Shown here: in pieces, positions 1-7,746 of the stretch
How the letters are laid out: each line of letters starts with the position of its first letter
Position numbering within the stretch: position 1 is the first letter of the stretch
Source of the DNA: Bradyrhizobium sp. NP1
GTDB lineage: Bacteria; Pseudomonadota; Alphaproteobacteria; Rhizobiales; Xanthobacteraceae
Reading direction: 5' to 3'
Assembly: GCF_030378205.1 (NCBI RefSeq)
Contig: NZ_CP127385.1
Span: 2,396,001 to 2,460,000, forward strand
Length of the DNA: 64,000 nucleotides
Translations under genes and position numbers: made by a program
The notes under the pieces: model-generated
What the model saw: the letters and a program-made list of their open reading frames with translations, nothing else
Database searches by the model: none
Told to the model about the DNA's origin: nothing

Positions 1-437
1 TGAAGCACGAATTTTTCCTCGACTGGTCACCCGATCCCCGCGACCATGCGGCCCTGCTACAACGGCTGGTCAGCCACAATCTAGCTCGGAGTGGACCGAG
101 CGGCTATCGAAACATCGCCGTTATTTTGCGAGACCCTGATACTGGCGAGGCTTCCAGCGGCGTTTGGGGCAGCATCCTTTACGGCTGGCTTTTCATCGAT
201 CTGCTGTATGTCGGCGAACCCGATCGTCGCCATGGCCTCGGCTCTCGACTTTTGACAGCGGTCGAAAATGCCGCGCGCGAGCAGGGGTGCGTGGGCGCCT
301 GGCTGAGCACCTACGCTTTCCAGAGCCCCGGCTTTTACGAGAAGAACGGATATGAGCAGTTCGGAGAGCTTGCGGCCAGCCGGGCGGCGCCGGGATCTGT
401 CGACAGCCGCCTTTGTTTCTACCGCAAGCAATTCTAG
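1..437 (+). CDS. GNAT-family N-acetyltransferase
   Basis: Acetyl-CoA-dependent N-acyltransferase of unknown substrate. The reading frame is open from base 3, and bases 1-2 are TG, so the start is probably an ATG whose A lies just outside the window; that would make the protein about 145 residues, normal for a single GNAT domain. The acetyl-CoA loop is visible as DRRHGLGSRLL (R-x-x-G-x-G/A type), followed by the helix VENAAREQGC and the typical late motif FYEKNGYEQFGEL. No signal peptide is seen. It is not obviously linked to the downstream catabolic locus, from which it is separated by 243 bp holding a promoter. Family is confident; substrate is unknown. Confidence 0.8.
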   Translation, partial: KHEFFLDWSPDPRDHAALLQRLVSHNLARSGPSGYRNIAVILRDPDTGEASSGVWGSILYGWLFIDLLYVGEPDRRHGLGSRLLTAVENAAREQGCVGAWLSTYAFQSPGFYEKNGYEQFGELAASRAAPGSVDSRLCFYRKQF

Positions 438-629
438 CCGCCGCCCCACCTCGTGCCGGGGGGCGGAAATGCCTTGTTTTCCCGCGCTTGCCGGCCGAGT
501 GCTGCGCTTCGCCGCGCGCTCACCCCTGGCCACTTGCAGTGTCAGCGCGATGCTGCAACATCCAGGGGCATGCGCATCAAGAGCTGCATGAGCATCGACG
601 GGGCGAATTCTGCAGAATGCAGGCCCGGC

Positions 630-657
630 TTGACAGTGTAAGTAAAAACATTATTAC
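630..657 (+). promoter_or_regulatory. Promoter with operator copy A of the ureide locus
   Basis: TTGACA at 630-635 is a good -35 box and TATTAC at 652-657 a plausible -10. The 16-bp element GTAAAAACATTATTAC (642-657) covers the spacer and -10. The same element occurs at 5526-5541 and 11363-11378. It has GTAA/TTAC ends, as expected for a dimeric regulator, most simply the TetR-family protein encoded at 2353-3060 (inference). A bound repressor here would block RNA polymerase. Confidence 0.6.
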
Positions 658-680
658 AAAAAGGATCGAAAGGCATAGCG

Positions 681-2273
681 ATGTTGCAGACAAAGCGAAG
701 CTATGGCGGCATGGTGACTGCGCCGCACCACCTTGCGGCGCAGGCCGGGCTCGGCGTGCTGTCGGAAGGGGGCAATGCCATCGAGGCCATGATCGCGGCT
801 GCGGCCGCGATCGCGGTCGTTTATCCGCACATGAATGGTCTCGGCGGTGACAGCTTCTGGCTGGTCGGTCGTGCCGGCTCGACGCCGATTGGAATCCAGG
901 CCTGCGGGCGCTCTGCGCTAACGGCCAGTCGCACCTGGTATCGCGAGCAGGGATACAGCAGCATTCCAAGCCGCGGGCCCCTGGCGGCGCTCACCGTCGC
1001 CGGCACGGTCGACGGCTGGCAAAAGGCCTTCGACCTCAGCCGGGACCGCCACGCAGGGCGGTTGCCGCTGTCGCGCCTTCTCGAACCCGCGATCGCTCAT
1101 GCCGCCGAGGGCGTTGCGGTCACTCAAACGCTGCACAACAATATCGGCAACAAGCGCGCTGAGCTCGAGAATGTGCCGGGCTTTGCCGAAGTCTATCTGC
1201 AGCAAGGTGCGCCGCTGGCCGTCGGTACGCGGCTGCGTCAGCCGCGTGTGGCCGAGACGCTGAAGCGATTGTCGCAAGCAGGCCTCTCCGATTTCTATCG
1301 CGGCGATCTGGCTCGCTCGCTGGCCGCCGATCTCGAACGGCTGGGCAGCCCGCTCCGGCTTTCCGATCTTGAGCGCCACCAGGCATCGCTGGTGACGCCG
1401 CTCTCCGTTGCGGTGGCCGGCCACAAGGTCTTCAACATGCCGCCGCCGACGCAGGGCCTCGCCTCGCTCCTCATTCTCGCGCTCTATGCCCGGCAGATGG
1501 CGAAAGCGGCGGATGGCGTCGATCATCTTCACCGGCTCGTGGAGTGCACGAAGGCTGCCTTCCGCATCCGCAACCGCTACGTGACCGACCCCGACCACAT
1601 GGCCCGAGCGGCCGCCGAGTTTCTCACCGACGGCGCCATTGCCGCACTTGAGAAGACGGTAGCGATCGAGCGGGCGGCGCCCTGGCCCGATCCGCCCAGC
1701 CAGGGCGACACGGTATGGCTCGCTGCGACCGACCGCAGCGGTCTCAGCGTTAGCTTCATTCAGAGTGTCTACTGGGAGTTCGGATCGGGCGTCATCCTGC
1801 CGCAAAGCGGGGTCACCTGGCAGAACCGCGGGACGAGCTTCAGCCTCGCCGAGACGGACGTGAACAGGCTGGAGCCCGGCCGGCTGCCGTTTCACACCAT
1901 CCAGCCTGCGATGGCTGAACTCAGCGATGGCCGCCTGATGTCCTATGGCACGATGGGCGGGGAGGGGCAGCCGCAGACGCAAGCGGCGGTCTTCACGCGC
2001 TACGCGTTGCATGGTCAGGACCTGCAATCCGCGGTCACCGCGCCGCGCTGGCTGCTCGGCCGCACCTGGGGCGAGGAAAACAACAACCTCAAGATCGAAG
2101 CCCGCTTCGACCCCGCCGTCATCGATTCGCTGCGCAAGCTTGGTCACGACATTCAAACCGTCGGCCCGTTCGAGGAATTCATGGGCCATGCGGGTGCGAT
2201 CGTCTGGCATCCGGATGGCCTGCTCGAGGGGGCGAGCGATCCGCGCAGCGACGGCGCTGTTGCCGCGCGCTGA
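681..2273 (+). CDS. Gamma-glutamyltransferase-family amidase, probable oxamate amidohydrolase (HpxW-like)
   Basis: N-terminal-nucleophile hydrolase of the gamma-glutamyltransferase fold, 530 residues. These enzymes self-cleave before a Thr that becomes the nucleophile; here it is T344 in the motif GDTVWLAATD. Other family features are the N-terminal GGNAIEAMIAAAAAIAV and NGLGGDSF segments and the C-terminal GTMGGEGQPQTQ. No secretion signal is seen, unlike most periplasmic Ggt proteins. A cytoplasmic GGT-family member beside FdrA, DUF1116, DUF2877 and carbamate kinase fits HpxW, which hydrolyses oxamate to oxalate and ammonia. The family is certain; the oxamate specificity is inferred from context and from sharing an operator with the carbamoyltransferase operon. 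An ordinary glutathione hydrolase is the alternative. Confidence 0.85.
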   Translation: MLQTKRSYGGMVTAPHHLAAQAGLGVLSEGGNAIEAMIAAAAAIAVVYPHMNGLGGDSFWLVGRAGSTPIGIQACGRSALTASRTWYREQGYSSIPSRGPLAALTVAGTVDGWQKAFDLSRDRHAGRLPLSRLLEPAIAHAAEGVAVTQTLHNNIGNKRAELENVPGFAEVYLQQGAPLAVGTRLRQPRVAETLKRLSQAGLSDFYRGDLARSLAADLERLGSPLRLSDLERHQASLVTPLSVAVAGHKVFNMPPPTQGLASLLILALYARQMAKAADGVDHLHRLVECTKAAFRIRNRYVTDPDHMARAAAEFLTDGAIAALEKTVAIERAAPWPDPPSQGDTVWLAATDRSGLSVSFIQSVYWEFGSGVILPQSGVTWQNRGTSFSLAETDVNRLEPGRLPFHTIQPAMAELSDGRLMSYGTMGGEGQPQTQAAVFTRYALHGQDLQSAVTAPRWLLGRTWGEENNNLKIEARFDPAVIDSLRKLGHDIQTVGPFEEFMGHAGAIVWHPDGLLEGASDPRSDGAVAAR

Positions 2274-2352
2274 GGCAATCGCGATCGGGCGCGGCCACGC
2301 CTGCGCGCGGAAAACGGCCGGCGGGTATCAGGGTTAGCGCGCGCTCAGGGGC

Positions 2353-3060
2353 CTAGCCCCTGCCGGCCCTGTGCTTCCGCTGGCCGCCCGCAGGTGCCGT
2401 CAGCCAGGTGAGGATCATGTCCTGTGCGTGCGCGCGGCGTCGCTCCAGCCAGCCCGGTTCCCCCAGATCCTTGTCGAACATCGCCGACAGGGTGTACCGG
2501 TTCGAGACGTGAAAATAGCTCATCGCGGTGATCGTGACGTAAAGCTGGATTGGATCGACGTCATTGCGAAATAGCCCGGCCGCCACGCCGCGGCGCAGGA
2601 TGCTTTCGATGCTCGCGACCAGGGGTAGCGTGAGCTCGGCGATCTTGCGCGACTTGCGCAGGTTGCGGCCGCGCTGGAGGTTCTCGTTGTTGATCAGCGC
2701 GATGTAGTTCTGGTGGTCTCCGAAGAAGGTGAAGGTGAAATTGATCAGCTCGCGCATCGCGGCGACGGGTTCGCGGTCGTCCAGGTTGAGCTGCTGCTCC
2801 GCCGCGCGAATCTCGGTGTAGACGTGCTCGAGCACCGCAATGTAGAGCCCGTGCTTGTCGCCGAAATAGGCATACAGCAGGCGCATGTTGGCCTTGGCGC
2901 GTTGCGCGATGGCCTCCACGCGGGCGCCGCCAATGCCGTTGCGGCAGAATTCGAACGTCGCCGCACGCAGGATTGATTCCTTGGTGAGCGCCGAATCGCG
3001 CGGACGTCTGCCGCGCGTGGCGCTGCGGGCCGGGCTCGCTGGTACTGTCGTTTCAGTCAC
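2353..3060 (-). CDS. TetR/AcrR-family transcriptional regulator
   Basis: One-component DNA-binding repressor. The N-terminal helix-turn-helix is clear: ILRAATFEFCRNGIGGARVEAIAQRAKANMRLLYAYFGDKHGLY, ending in the usual YxYFxxKxxLY signature, followed by an all-helical ligand domain. The GTG at 3060 (preceded by AAGG) gives 235 residues beginning VTETTVPASP; the frame also stays open to a TTG at 3162. It is the last gene of the minus-strand operon deacetylase-amidohydrolase-tetR, so it probably controls its own operon and the facing transporter. It is the best candidate to bind the three GTAAAAAC-type operators of the locus (inference). The effector is probably a ureide. Confidence 0.85.
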   Translation of the reverse strand: MTETTVPASPARSATRGRRPRDSALTKESILRAATFEFCRNGIGGARVEAIAQRAKANMRLLYAYFGDKHGLYIAVLEHVYTEIRAAEQQLNLDDREPVAAMRELINFTFTFFGDHQNYIALINNENLQRGRNLRKSRKIAELTLPLVASIESILRRGVAAGLFRNDVDPIQLYVTITAMSYFHVSNRYTLSAMFDKDLGEPGWLERRRAHAQDMILTWLTAPAGGQRKHRAGRG

Positions 3061-3205
3061 GGGGCAACCTTGCTCAAATGTCGGCGTGTCCGCGCGGGCG
3101 ATCCGCAGTCTGCGGAATGTCCGCCGCGGAGGCTGGCGCGATTGAGATCGCGATTGCGGCAACTCGTCAAGGGGGACATCGCTTCCGCTACGTTCCTTCC
3201 TGCTC

Positions 3206-4420
3206 TTATTTGCGGGCTGCCGTCACGATTGCACCATTGCGGGCGACAAGTCGCCCCCGCTTGTAGACGTCGCGCGGTTTCGGCCGCGCCACCACGGCTT
3301 CCTGGACATGTCGCGCATCGAGCACGACGAAATCCGCCGGCCCGCCCTCGACCACGCCATACCCGGCAAGGCCGAGCGCGCGCGCTGCGTCCGCCGTCAC
3401 CATGTCGAACGCCGTCGCCAGTTCTGAGTCCGTGCTGAAGCCCGAGCGGTAGCCGATGATCATGGCGCGTTCGAGCAGGTCGCCGTCGCCATAAGGCCAC
3501 CAGGAATCGCGGATGTTGTCGTTGCCGGCGAACACGTTGACGCCGGCCTGGCGCAGCAGCAGCACGGGCGGAAACGCATGTGCGCCCGGCGCGTTGGTCA
3601 ATATCGCAACCCCCGCCTCGGCGAGCAGGTGCGCGGTGCGCTGGACGATGTCGCGCGGCACTTCGCCGAGCGCATAAGCATGGCTGATCGTGACCTTGCC
3701 GCCGTGCCCCAGGGCTTTCGTGCGCCGTGCAATTTGCTCGATCTCGAAGATGCCGAGCTGGCCGCCGTCGTGCAGGTGGATGTCGATACCGACGCCACGG
3801 CGATCGGCGATGCCGAAGATGGCGTCGAGATGTCCGTCGATGTCGGCATCGTGACCTGCAGGATCAAGTCCGCCGACGAGATCGGCTCCGGCGCGAACCG
3901 CCTCGTCGAGCAGTTCGGCCGTACCCGGCGACGTCACGATGCCGCTTTGCGGGAAGGCGACGATCTGAACCGACACCTTGTCGCGGTGGTCATCACGGGC
4001 GGCCACGACCTGTTCGAAGTTGCGCAACCCGACCTGCGCATCGATATCGACATGGCTGCGCATCTGGGTCGTGCCGTGCGCAACGCAGAGATCGATCAAC
4101 GCCGCCGCCCGCACCGCGATCGGCCGCGCCCCGGCGAGCGCCTCCTTTTCGAACCGCACGCGCTCGCGCACGCTGAAGCCGGCGGTGCAAGGGCGATGCG
4201 GCTTCCATTCGTCGCCGATAAACCCCTTGTCCAGATGGATATGTCCGTCGACCAGGCCCGGCAGCACCAGGCGCTGGCCGAGATCGCGGGTTTCGCCGAC
4301 CGCGCCATGGGCCTGCGGCGTCGCCGCGATGGAAACGATGTCGCCGTCACCAACCGCGATATCGACGACACGTCCATCGGTCAGACGGGCATTTCGAAAC
4401 AGCGTGTCGATGGCGGTCAA
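3206..4420 (-). CDS. Amidohydrolase family protein, cytosine-deaminase (CodA/AtzC) type
   Basis: Metal-dependent TIM-barrel amidohydrolase, 404 residues, that hydrolyses a C-N bond in a ring or imine. The metal ligands are visible in order: HIHLDK near residue 60, RSHVDID near residue 117, DIHLHDGGQ, ISHAYALG and the late Asp in GNDNIRDSWWPYG, a set typical of cytosine deaminase and N-isopropylammelide hydrolase relatives. The start is TTG at 4420, preceded by GGAG at good spacing; no ATG lies nearby. It lies 62 bp downstream of the PuuE-like deacetylase and upstream of tetR in one operon. In a ureide locus it may open a ring or remove an amino group; the exact substrate cannot be read from sequence. 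Confidence 0.85.
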   Translation of the reverse strand: MTAIDTLFRNARLTDGRVVDIAVGDGDIVSIAATPQAHGAVGETRDLGQRLVLPGLVDGHIHLDKGFIGDEWKPHRPCTAGFSVRERVRFEKEALAGARPIAVRAAALIDLCVAHGTTQMRSHVDIDAQVGLRNFEQVVAARDDHRDKVSVQIVAFPQSGIVTSPGTAELLDEAVRAGADLVGGLDPAGHDADIDGHLDAIFGIADRRGVGIDIHLHDGGQLGIFEIEQIARRTKALGHGGKVTISHAYALGEVPRDIVQRTAHLLAEAGVAILTNAPGAHAFPPVLLLRQAGVNVFAGNDNIRDSWWPYGDGDLLERAMIIGYRSGFSTDSELATAFDMVTADAARALGLAGYGVVEGGPADFVVLDARHVQEAVVARPKPRDVYKRGRLVARNGAIVTAARK

Positions 4421-4482
4421 TGGAAATCTCCGAGATCGTTGCAGGGCAGGGGGTCGAAGCGCGGCATCTCCGGATGGCCTCG

Positions 4483-5478
4483 CTATGTCGGTACGACGCC
4501 GTCGGGCAAGCCACGCGAAAATGCCGCGATGCCGCCGGCGGTGGTGATCCAGATGTCATCGCGCCGCGCCACGATCGCCTGCAGCGCGCGCCGCAGCGGC
4601 CGCAGGCGGTGCGGCTGGCCAACCAGATAGGGATGGAGCGCGATGCCCATCACCAGCGATTGCCTCCTGGATTGCGTCAGCATCTCCTCAAAGGTGTCCG
4701 TGATCATGGTGGCAAACTGTTCCCCGGAGTCCTTGCGTCCCACGATCGAGGGAATGTCGTTCAATTCCTGTGGATAGGGCACCGACAGGATCCGCCCGCC
4801 GTTTCGCGTCGAGAACCACACCGGCTGGTCGTCCATGCACCAGTCGAGCAGATAGTGGTAACCCGCTTCGGCGAGCAGGTCCGGCGTAACCGGCGACTGC
4901 GAAATCCACGGGCCGAGCCAGCCAAGCGGCGGCCGGCCCTCCGCACACGTGATGATCTCAGTTGCTTCCTTGATCAGCCGCCGCTCCTCCTCCTGCGAGA
5001 GCACCCCTTGGCGCTCGGAATTGGTCCGGCCGTGGCCGACGATCTCATCGCCGCGCGCGCGAAAGGCATCCATGACCTCAGCGCAGTAGTGGTAGATGCT
5101 GCTGTTCGCGAGCACGGAGAGCGGCAGCGCCAGTTCGTCGAAAAGCTCGATCAGCCTCCACACGCCGACCCGGTTGCCATAATCGCGCCAGGCGTAGTTG
5201 AGGACATCTGGCTGCGGACCGCCCGGACAGAGCTCGGCGCCCAGTCCGTCGCCAAACGCGAAATGCTCGAGGTTGAGCCCGACATAGACGGCAAGGCGCC
5301 GTCCGCCAGGCCAGCTGAAATCCGGACGGCGCGTAATCGCGCTGTAGCGATAGCGATCATGGGAGACGAGCCCGGGCGCGAATTGTCGTGGCCGATCCGC
5401 CTGTTGGCGGGGCGCGGTGCCGTCGTTTAGCTCTCGCGAGGCCGTCCGCTCGAACCCTGCACCGACATTCTCGCGCAT
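4483..5478 (-). CDS. Polysaccharide-deacetylase-family hydrolase, PuuE-like (allantoinase type)
   Basis: NodB/carbohydrate-esterase-4 fold hydrolase of 331 residues. Members of this PuuE-like branch act on amides such as allantoin rather than on sugars. Visible motifs are YVGLNLEHFAFG near the N-terminus, GDEIVGHGRTNSERQ (metal-binding His region), GWLGPWISQSPVTPDLL and LHPYLVGQPHRLRPL near the C-terminus. The ATG at 5478 follows GGGGAG, and there is no signal peptide, as expected for a cytoplasmic ureide hydrolase. It is first in the minus-strand operon and faces the ABC transporter across a shared operator region. Ring opening of an imported cyclic ureide is the likely role (inference). Confidence 0.8.
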   Translation of the reverse strand: MRENVGAGFERTASRELNDGTAPRQQADRPRQFAPGLVSHDRYRYSAITRRPDFSWPGGRRLAVYVGLNLEHFAFGDGLGAELCPGGPQPDVLNYAWRDYGNRVGVWRLIELFDELALPLSVLANSSIYHYCAEVMDAFRARGDEIVGHGRTNSERQGVLSQEEERRLIKEATEIITCAEGRPPLGWLGPWISQSPVTPDLLAEAGYHYLLDWCMDDQPVWFSTRNGGRILSVPYPQELNDIPSIVGRKDSGEQFATMITDTFEEMLTQSRRQSLVMGIALHPYLVGQPHRLRPLRRALQAIVARRDDIWITTAGGIAAFSRGLPDGVVPT

Positions 5479-5507
5479 GCGAATCTCCCCGGCATCGTCG
5501 ATCACGC

Positions 5508-5550
5508 TTGACATTCCCCAATTTGTGAAGAAAGTTTTTACTTCCGTCAA
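5508..5550. promoter_or_regulatory. Divergent promoter region with operator copy B
   Basis: Between the PuuE-like operon (minus) and the ABC transporter operon (plus). A plus-strand TTGACA lies at 5508-5513 and a minus-strand TTGACG at 5545-5550. Between them, TGAAGAAAGTTTTTAC (5526-5541) is the reverse complement of the GTAAAAACTTTCTTAC element with two end mismatches. One bound dimer could control both directions. Confidence 0.6.
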
Positions 5551-5626
5551 GATCGCGAAAACGCGGCGACGGGAGCGGAGGCGGCGTCCGAGCCGGACGG
5601 CCGCCATCAGTGGGAGGACTGCAGAA

Positions 5627-6835
5627 ATGGATCCTGTACGTATCGTTTTCGCCGGACGTGTGCATCGTCGCCCGATCGTGGCGGCCGTGGCTGCCCTTGT
5701 TCTGGGCGCGCTGCCGCTCGCACCGGGCGCGCGGGCAGCGGAACCGATCAAGATCGGGCTTGTCACGGCATTGTCGGGCCAGTCGGCGCGCGCCGGTGAG
5801 GCGCTGACCCGCGGAGCCACCATCGCGATCGAGGAGATCAATGCGAGGGGCGGGGTGCTTGGCCGTCCGCTCGAACTGGTGCGCCGCGACGACGAGAGCA
5901 ATCCGGCCAAGGGGTTGACCGCCGCGCGCGAACTGATCCAGCGCGAGAAGGTCGCAGTGCTTCTCGGCGGTCTCGATACGCCGGTCGAGCTTGCGATCGT
6001 GCCCTTCGTCAACAACGTCAAGGTGCCTTTCGTGGTGCCGTGGGCCGCGGGGACCAACATCACGCAGAATGGCGCCGCGTCCAACTACGTGTTTCGCGTC
6101 TCCGCCATGGATGATGAGGTGGACAAGGCGATCGTTCAGTTCTCGCGAAAGACCTACGGCGCGAAGAAGCCGGGGCTCATCCTTGTCAACAACCCCTGGG
6201 GCGAATCGAACGAGCATGGCCTGAAGGCGGCGCTGAAGGCCGCTGGAATGGAGCCTGCCGGCGTCGAGAAGTTCGAGCCCAACGACGTCGACGTCGTCTC
6301 CCAGCTGTCGCGGCTGAAGCAGGCGGGCGCCGACACGTTGTATCTGGTGGGCAATGTCGGCCCGGCTTCCCAGGTGGTGAAGTCGCTCGATCGCATGGGC
6401 TGGGCGCCACCGATCGTGTCGCACTGGGGGCCGGCCGGCGGCCGCTTCACCGAACTCGCCGGGCCCAACGCGAAGAACGTCATCTTCGTGCAGACCTACA
6501 GCTTCTTCGGCGACCTCTCGCCGGTCGGCAAGCGGGTGATGTCAGAGCTGCAGGCGAAGTATGCCGACGTCAAGGGGCCGGTGGATGTGACGCCGGCGGT
6601 CGGCGTCGCCAATGCCTATGACAGCATCCTGGTGATCGCGCGCGCGATCGAGAAGGGCGGCAGCACCGAGCCGACCGCGATTCGCGACGGCTTCTACGCC
6701 ATCGACCGCGTCGATGGGCTGATCAAGACCTATGAGAGGCCGTTTACGAAGGACAAGCACGATGCGCTGACGGCGAACGACTACATCTGGGCCCGCTTCG
6801 AGGACAACCACATCATGCCGTTCGTCCAGAACTGA
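5627..6835 (+). CDS. LIV-type ABC transporter substrate-binding protein
   Basis: Periplasmic binding protein of the branched-chain amino acid/amide family, 402 residues. The ATG at 5627 follows GGAGG and begins a signal peptide: positively charged start, hydrophobic stretch VAAVAALVLGALPL, cleavage after GARAA. The mature part starts IKIGLVTALSGQSA and has INARGGVLGRPLELVRRDDESNP, the hallmark of the LivK/amide-binding family. It is first in an operon with the permease and the fused permease-ATPase protein. In this locus the ligand is probably a ureide or amide rather than leucine. Family is confident; ligand is inference. Confidence 0.88.
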   Translation: MDPVRIVFAGRVHRRPIVAAVAALVLGALPLAPGARAAEPIKIGLVTALSGQSARAGEALTRGATIAIEEINARGGVLGRPLELVRRDDESNPAKGLTAARELIQREKVAVLLGGLDTPVELAIVPFVNNVKVPFVVPWAAGTNITQNGAASNYVFRVSAMDDEVDKAIVQFSRKTYGAKKPGLILVNNPWGESNEHGLKAALKAAGMEPAGVEKFEPNDVDVVSQLSRLKQAGADTLYLVGNVGPASQVVKSLDRMGWAPPIVSHWGPAGGRFTELAGPNAKNVIFVQTYSFFGDLSPVGKRVMSELQAKYADVKGPVDVTPAVGVANAYDSILVIARAIEKGGSTEPTAIRDGFYAIDRVDGLIKTYERPFTKDKHDALTANDYIWARFEDNHIMPFVQN

Positions 6836-6870
6836 CGGCGCCGTCGTCCAACACAAGCAGGGTGCTCGCG

Positions 6871-7746
6871 ATGTCGTTTCTTCCAGCGGTCATAACCGGG
6901 TTGGCGCTCGGGAGCATGTACGGGCTGCTCGCGCTCGGCTTCCATGTCACCTATGCCGTATCGGGCACGGTCAATTTTTCCCAGGGCAGTTCAATGACCC
7001 TGGGCGCCGTGGCCGGATATTTCTTCCTGGTGCTGTGGGGCTGGCCTGCCGCGGCCGGCATTCCCGCGGTGCTGCTCGTATGCGCGGTCTACGGCCTCGT
7101 CATCGAACGTTATGCCGTTCGCCCCTTCGTGCAGCGCGGCTCCGACAACTGGCTGATGGCGACCGTTGCGGTCGGCATCATCGTCGACAATTTGATGCTG
7201 TTCGTGTTCGGCAAGGAGCCGCGCAGCTTTCCGTCCATGCTCGCGGCCAAGCCGATCCAGATCGCGCAGGACGCGGGCGTCTATCCGCTGCAGCTCCTGA
7301 TTCCCGTCGTCGGCCTGCTGCTGGCGCTGGCGCTGCATCTGGTCAGCCGGCGGACGCGGCACGGCGTCGCCATGCTCGCGGTGGTGCAAAACCCCGGCAC
7401 CGCGCGGCTGATGGGTGTCAATGTCAATGGCGCCATCGCCGCGAGCTATGCGGTGTCGGCTGTGCTGGCGGGCGTAGCGGCGCTGCTGATCGCGCCCCTG
7501 TTCAATGTGTCCTCCGAGATGGGCACGCTGTTCGGGATCAAGGCGTTCGCCGCGGCGATCATCGGAGGGTTGGGCAGCGCCTGGGGCGTGATGCTGGCCG
7601 GACTGTGCCTCGGCCTGATCGAGGTGTTCGCGACCAACTATCTCGGCTCGGTCTATACCCAGATCATCACGTTCGCTTCCGTGATCCTCATTCTCGTCGT
7701 CCTGCCTCACGGGCTGCTCGGCCGAGCCGGAGTTAAGAAGGTATGA
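6871..7746 (+). CDS. LIV-type ABC transporter permease (LivH type)
   Basis: Inner-membrane permease of the branched-chain-type ABC importer, 291 residues, mostly hydrophobic with about eight membrane segments. It begins SFLPAVITGLALGSMYGLLALGF and carries the family motif region FGIKAFAAAIIGGLGSAWG near the C-terminus, where the ATPase docks. The ATG at 6871 is preferred over the in-frame GTG at 6862 because AGCAGGG lies at normal spacing. The stop codon overlaps the start of the next gene (ATGA), so the two are translationally coupled. Confidence 0.88.
   Translation: MSFLPAVITGLALGSMYGLLALGFHVTYAVSGTVNFSQGSSMTLGAVAGYFFLVLWGWPAAAGIPAVLLVCAVYGLVIERYAVRPFVQRGSDNWLMATVAVGIIVDNLMLFVFGKEPRSFPSMLAAKPIQIAQDAGVYPLQLLIPVVGLLLALALHLVSRRTRHGVAMLAVVQNPGTARLMGVNVNGAIAASYAVSAVLAGVAALLIAPLFNVSSEMGTLFGIKAFAAAIIGGLGSAWGVMLAGLCLGLIEVFATNYLGSVYTQIITFASVILILVVLPHGLLGRAGVKKV

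Noticed and set aside
5479-6084. N-terminal extension of the PuuE-like deacetylase by about 200 residues
   Set aside because: It would run through the promoter, operator and the binding-protein gene; the ATG at 5478 has a good ribosome-binding site.
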